This document shows positions 7,439 through 9,530 of a DNA stretch of 9,530 bases, one piece after another. A program made the position numbers and the translations under genes. The notes under the pieces are model-generated. The model searched no databases, was not told the origin of the DNA, and worked only from the letters and a program-made list of their open reading frames with translations. Origin of the DNA: Candidatus Omnitrophota bacterium. Its GTDB lineage: Bacteria > Omnitrophota > Gorgyraeia > B26-G9. The DNA is taken from the NCBI GenBank assembly GCA_023136735.1, contig JAGLQQ010000187.1, positions 1-9,530 of the forward strand, in the 5' to 3' direction. Numbering within the stretch: the stretch's first letter is position 1; every line of letters begins with the position of its first letter.

Positions 7439-8656
7439 ATGCCTACTTTTATATACAAGGCAAGAGATGCCTCAGGAAAACTGATTAGTGGAAAGCTTGA
7501 AGCTATAAACAGTTCGACTGTTGCTGATAAACTGAGGGAAATGAGTTATTTTGTTGTCAGCATTGAGGAAGAGCGGGTTAATGCCAAGACCCTAGATGGG
7601 GATATCTTGGATGTGTTTAAAAGGGTAGGGTCCAAAGATCTGGTTATATTTAATAACCAGCTGGCTACAATGATTGGTTCGGGGTTAACTCTTGTTACCA
7701 GTTTAAATATACTTTGCCAGCAGGTTGAAAATAAGAAATTACAGGAGGTTTTAGCAAAGGTGCGTGATGATGTGGAAGCTGGAACTTCTTTTTCCTCAGC
7801 GCTTGAAAAACATCCTAAAGTTTTCTCCGTTTTGTTTGTAAACATGATAAATGCCGGGGAAATGGGAGGTGCTTTAGAAGAGATTTTACGTCGTCTTGCT
7901 GTTTTTGCTGAGCAGTCTGAAGAAATAAGGTCTAATGTAAAAACTGCTTTAACATATCCTGTGTTGATCGTTATTGTTACCCTTAGCGTTGTGCTTTTCC
8001 TGATCATGGGTGTTTTTCCTTCATTCGAAAAATTATTTAGTTCTATGGACGCGGAACTTCCTCTGCCTACACAGATACTTTTAAACCTAAGTCACTGGTT
8101 AAAAGCAAAATGGCCTTTTATGCTGGGAGGGATCGTTGCTGTTGTGCTGATGTTCTTTCGTTATCGAAAGACCAAGGTGGGCAGATATAATATTGAACTG
8201 CTGTTGTTAAAAATTCCCATATTTGGTACTATAATCAAAAAGGCGGGGATTTCACGTTTTGCGCGAACATTGGGAACATTGATTAACAGTGGTGTGCCCA
8301 TATTACAGTCACTGCGGATCGTGGAGACAACTGTGGGAAATGCAGCGATTGCCAAAATCGTTTCTATTGTAGCGGAAAACGTTAACCGGGGGGAAAGCAT
8401 GGCCAGTCCGCTGAGGGACAATAAGATCTTTCCTTTAATGGTCGGGCACATGGTTTCAGTGGGAGAGGAATCCGGTACTTTGGATACGATATTGAATAAG
8501 ATCGCTGATTTTTATGATAAAGAAGTTGAGAGTACGGTTAAAAGGCTTAGCTCTATAGTAGAGCCGATAATGCTGATTTTTATAGGCGTTATTGTCGGGT
8601 TCATTGCTCTTTCTCTATTTTTACCCATGTTTAATTTGGTTAATGTTATCAAATAG
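7439..8656 (+). CDS. pilC: Type IV pilus inner-membrane platform protein PilC
   Basis: The protein has 405 residues, normal for PilC/GspF. It starts with the typical cytoplasmic segment PTFIYKARDASGK (2-14). Two repeated T2SSF domains cover about 68-191 and 271-393, each with the family pattern of an MI.SG or LINSG turn (78-82 and 281-285) and a GE motif (140-141 and 342-343). Membrane helices are at about 170-192, 225-241 and 374-397. PilC sits in the inner membrane and couples PilB or PilT rotation to pilin insertion and removal. The ATG at 7439 lies 1 nt after the regulator's stop, with GAGGA at 7426-7430 as its ribosome site. It is the last gene of the packed operon; 199 nt separate it from the next possible start. 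PilC rather than GspF is chosen because of the neighbouring pilT genes. Confidence 0.97.
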   Translation: MPTFIYKARDASGKLISGKLEAINSSTVADKLREMSYFVVSIEEERVNAKTLDGDILDVFKRVGSKDLVIFNNQLATMIGSGLTLVTSLNILCQQVENKKLQEVLAKVRDDVEAGTSFSSALEKHPKVFSVLFVNMINAGEMGGALEEILRRLAVFAEQSEEIRSNVKTALTYPVLIVIVTLSVVLFLIMGVFPSFEKLFSSMDAELPLPTQILLNLSHWLKAKWPFMLGGIVAVVLMFFRYRKTKVGRYNIELLLLKIPIFGTIIKKAGISRFARTLGTLINSGVPILQSLRIVETTVGNAAIAKIVSIVAENVNRGESMASPLRDNKIFPLMVGHMVSVGEESGTLDTILNKIADFYDKEVESTVKRLSSIVEPIMLIFIGVIVGFIALSLFLPMFNLVNVIK

Positions 8657-8658
8657 TC

Positions 8659-8683
8659 AATATTTTTGTATGGGTAAAATATT
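8659..8683. repeat. A/T-only inverted repeat just after pilC
   Basis: AATATTTT at 8659-8666 is the exact reverse complement of AAAATATT at 8676-8683, with a 9-nt loop. It contains no G-C pair and would be a weak hairpin. Twelve nt later there is a run of seven T. It could be a poor terminator for the motor operon, or a chance feature of AT-rich DNA. Confidence 0.3.
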
Positions 8684-8734
8684 ACACATTATTATTTTTT
8701 TGGGAAAGCTGGTACACAATGATAGCGCATAGGA

Positions 8735-8756
8735 AAACTCTCTCCGTTGGGAGTTT
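8735..8756. repeat. Inverted repeat upstream of the sigma54 promoter
   Basis: AAACTC at 8735-8740 and GAGTTT at 8751-8756 are perfect reverse complements. Allowing one T-G pair, the stem extends to 8 bp with a 6-nt loop. The right arm ends 14 bp before the -24 element. No T-tract follows, so it is a poor terminator. It may instead be a protein-binding dyad, although its centre, about 51 bp before the start, is closer than usual for a sigma54 activator. Confidence 0.4.
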
Positions 8757-8770
8757 AGGTTTAATATCAA

Positions 8771-8786
8771 TGGCATGGTAATTGCT
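8771..8786 (+). promoter_or_regulatory. Sigma54 (RpoN) -24/-12 promoter
   Basis: TGGCATGGTAATTGCT matches the consensus TGGCACG-N4-TTGCW at every defined position except one (C to T after TGGCA). The invariant GG (8772-8773) and GC (8784-8785) are separated by exactly 10 bp, as required. Taking C8785 as -12, transcription would start near 8797. The promoter is followed by a 70-codon ORF and then the pilin. A sigma54 activator and its kinase are encoded in the adjoining operon, as in PilS/PilR control of pilin genes in other bacteria. The sequence match is direct; use in vivo is inferred. Confidence 0.8.
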
Positions 8787-8812
8787 TATTGTAACTTGAG
8801 CGAACATATTCC

Positions 8813-8841
8813 TTGACAAAAAGAGCTAATTATTATATAAA
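8813..8841 (+). promoter_or_regulatory. Candidate sigma70-type promoter in the pilin leader
   Basis: TTGACA (8813-8818, 6 of 6) is followed after 17 bp by TATAAA (8836-8841, 5 of 6), close to an ideal housekeeping promoter. The expected start, near 8848, falls inside the ribosome binding site of the following small ORF. Such a transcript could serve the pilin with a leader of about 340 nt but would not translate that ORF well. The A/T richness of the region means a chance match is possible. Confidence 0.5.
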
Positions 8842-8886
8842 AAAGGAGGGAAGCAGTGAAAATAAAAGGCCTTAGGGTAATTAGCT
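8824..8886. repeat. 9-bp inverted repeat enclosing a ribosome site and GTG start
   Basis: AGCTAATTA (8824-8832) and TAATTAGCT (8878-8886) are perfect reverse complements, with a further G-T pair just outside (8823 with 8887). The 45-nt loop contains AAGGAGG (8843-8849) and GTG (8856). Within it, AAGG at 8843-8846 can pair with CCTT at 8870-8873. In the sigma54 transcript this could form a hairpin affecting access to the ribosome site. The stem is mostly A-U, so its stability is uncertain. Confidence 0.4.
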
Positions 8887-9068
8887 TACCTGAAAATACT
8901 GCCTTTATGAGCATTGTGCTCTCATTGCTGCCTATTTTTCAAACCCGGTTGGATATAGTTGCTGAGTGGAGATTTATGCTGCAGGGTGTAACTTTTTTTA
9001 GGTACAGGGATTTGGATTGCAGCGGGTCTAAAAAGGCTCAGAGAACATGGAAAGTTAAGACTGGTTAG
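8856..9068 (+). CDS. Hypothetical 70-residue ORF in the pilin leader
   Basis: The ORF has a GTG start with a very good ribosome site, AAGGAGG at 8843-8849, six nt upstream, and it would be the first ORF on the sigma54 transcript. The product is 70 residues. It begins KIKGLRVIS, has a mildly hydrophobic stretch at about 17-28 (FMSIVLSLLPIF), and ends basic with RTWKVKTG. No family is recognised. It lacks the prepilin signature (G then F or M, with E five residues later), so it is not a minor pilin. Its codon use looks less gene-like than that of the neighbours. It may be a genuine small protein, a translated leader ORF, or simply an open stretch in a structured 5' UTR. The stop is at 9066-9068, 118 nt before the pilin. 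Confidence 0.35.
   Translation: MKIKGLRVISLPENTAFMSIVLSLLPIFQTRLDIVAEWRFMLQGVTFFRYRDLDCSGSKKAQRTWKVKTG
8978..9023 (+). repeat. Stem in the pilin leader (GCTGCA/TGCAGC)
   Basis: GCTGCA (8978-8983) pairs exactly with TGCAGC (9018-9023). An inner four-base pairing, TGTA (8987-8990) with TACA (9003-9006), can stack within it. A shorter perfect hairpin, GAGCA-TTG-TGCTC, lies upstream at 8909-8921. Together they suggest a folded leader RNA, although each stem alone is short enough to be chance. Confidence 0.3.
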
Positions 9069-9100
9069 GTATATAGAAATATCTGGCTGTGCTGGATGGG

Positions 9101-9126
9101 TGAATTGGACAGGAGGTTACAATTCA
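9101..9126 (+). repeat. 7-bp hairpin with AGGAGG in its loop
   Basis: TGAATTG (9101-9107) is the exact reverse complement of CAATTCA (9120-9126). The 12-nt loop displays a consensus AGGAGG (9111-9116). An ATG at 9126-9128 follows at ideal spacing but opens only four codons (Met-Trp-Cys-Lys) before TGA at 9138-9140. The pilin start is about 60 nt further on. It could be a ribosome standby site, a mini-leader peptide, or chance. Confidence 0.35.
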
Positions 9127-9186
9127 TGTGGTGCAAATGATGATAATGTAAACATTGTTTATAACTAATATGGGGGGTGAAGTAAG

Positions 9187-9530
9187 ATGAGTAGAAAAGG
9201 TTTTACATTAATTGAGCTTTTAATAGTTATAGCTATACTCGGTATTCTTGTGGCATTGATCTTACCGCGTTTTGCTGATGTCAGAGAAGATGCGAATACC
9301 AAAGTTTGTATAGCTAATTTGCGAGGTCTTGTTTCCGCAATGAACACTTATGAAGTAAAAGAAAACGTAGGGACATCATTTACCTGGGCTGGGGTAACTA
9401 CCACGGACTTGAAGGATGACGGATATTTGGCAGATGAGCCGTCATGTCCTATTGCCGGATCAACAGCATATACTTTAACCGGTGTTGCCGGAAGTGCTGG
9501 TGCGGCCTGCAGTGAAGGTGATCCGCATAT
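9187..9530 (+). CDS. Type IV pilin / GspG-like prepilin, truncated at the window edge
   Basis: An ATG at 9187 follows GGGGGGTGA (9172-9180) and opens a frame that has no stop before the edge; 114 residues are visible. The leader is five residues, MSRKG, with prepilin peptidase cleavage expected between G5 and F6. The mature protein begins FTLIELLIVIAILGILVALI, with the invariant Glu at mature position 5 and a hydrophobic helix to about residue 27. The globular part holds C41, C87 and C108. The last two lie near the end (EPSCP and GAACSE) and may form a disulfide loop like that of many pilins. The length and the late Cys suggest that little is missing. It lies downstream of the sigma54 promoter and next to pilB, pilT and pilC, so it is a good candidate for the major pilin (PilA). 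A minor pilin or type II pseudopilin is possible. Confidence 0.92.
   Translation, partial: MSRKGFTLIELLIVIAILGILVALILPRFADVREDANTKVCIANLRGLVSAMNTYEVKENVGTSFTWAGVTTTDLKDDGYLADEPSCPIAGSTAYTLTGVAGSAGAACSEGDPH

Larger units (their letters stand above)
8657..8796 (+). promoter_or_regulatory. Intergenic region upstream of the sigma54 promoter
   Basis: This AT-rich non-coding stretch lies between pilC and the predicted pilin transcription start. No clear rho-independent terminator follows pilC. The best stem is an A/T-only 8-bp inverted repeat (8659-8666 with 8676-8683), and a T7 run at 8695-8701 is not directly behind it. Transcription may therefore read through into the pilin. Two identical TACACA hexamers start at 8683 and 8713, exactly 30 bp apart and about 114 and 84 bp before the predicted start. 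That is the usual distance for an enhancer-binding activator. Binding by the regulator at 6040-7437 is conjecture. Confidence 0.4.

Noticed and set aside
2886..8656. Type II secretion (gspE/gspF) instead of type IV pilus
   Set aside because: Two PilT retraction ATPases lie in the same operon, and type II systems do not use PilT. The pilin alone is GspG-like, which is not decisive.
8735..8756. Rho-independent terminator between pilC and the pilin
   Set aside because: The hairpin is not followed by a T-tract; the T7 run at 8695-8701 lies before it. It was kept only as an inverted repeat.
8831..8836. TATTAT as a -10 box for the TTGACA at 8813
   Set aside because: The spacer would be only 12 bp. 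TATAAA at 8836-8841 gives the proper 17 bp.
9081..9140. tRNA-like segment with a T-arm-like GGTTACAATTC
   Set aside because: No acceptor stem, D-arm or anticodon arm can be placed around it, and the match is confined to one short motif.
8797..9186. c-di-GMP (GEMM) riboswitch in the pilin leader
   Set aside because: Known to precede some pilin genes, so I looked for it. The conserved internal segments of GEMM-I are not present in order, and no tetraloop/receptor pair was seen.
9165..9347. Minus-strand ORF of 60 codons over the pilin start
   Set aside because: It is antisense to a clear prepilin signal sequence and encodes no recognisable protein. The other minus-strand ORFs in the window are likewise shadows of T4P genes.
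1..9530. CRISPR arrays, transposases, phage genes or integration sites
   Set aside because: No regularly spaced repeats, no recombinase or transposase motifs and no terminal repeats were seen; the window reads as a resident pilus locus.

Overview
The window carries a type IV pilus (T4P) motor and regulation operon on the + strand, followed by a pilin gene that runs off the right edge. It is bacterial, uses the standard code and looks AT-rich by eye. The gene order, the HAMP-only membrane protein and the GspG-like pilin with late Cys residues suggest an uncultured Gram-negative lineage such as Omnitrophota or a deltaproteobacterium-like group. That placement is a low-confidence inference; no rRNA or taxonomic marker is present.

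Layout. Positions 1-148 hold an upstream non-coding stretch with one sigma70-like promoter candidate and perhaps the last codons of an earlier gene. Positions 149-8656 form a tightly packed operon of seven genes: a stand-alone two-TM HAMP protein, two tandem PilT-type ATPases, PilB with an N-terminal MshEN domain, a membrane HAMP-PAS histidine kinase, an NtrC-family sigma54 activator, and the platform protein PilC. Gaps are 1 to 11 nt, and pilT2 and pilB overlap by 14 nt. Positions 8657-9186 are a 530-nt regulatory region. It contains a near-consensus sigma54 -24/-12 promoter, a strong sigma70-like promoter about 40 nt further on, several inverted repeats, and a doubtful 70-codon ORF with an excellent ribosome binding site. 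From 9187 to the edge is a prepilin with a class III signal (cleavage after G5, Glu at mature position 5).

How it fits together. PilB (extension) and the two PilT proteins (retraction) would drive the PilC platform to assemble and disassemble the pilin. The kinase and the sigma54 activator are encoded inside the motor operon. The sigma54 promoter lies upstream of the pilin, so the locus appears to hold a complete PilS/PilR/RpoN-type circuit with its likely target. PilB also carries both 24-residue c-di-GMP binding motifs, which suggests a second, post-translational control. The least explained part is the long pilin leader with its two promoters, internal stems and small ORFs. The alignment complex (PilMNOPQ), prepilin peptidase and minor pilins are not in this window.
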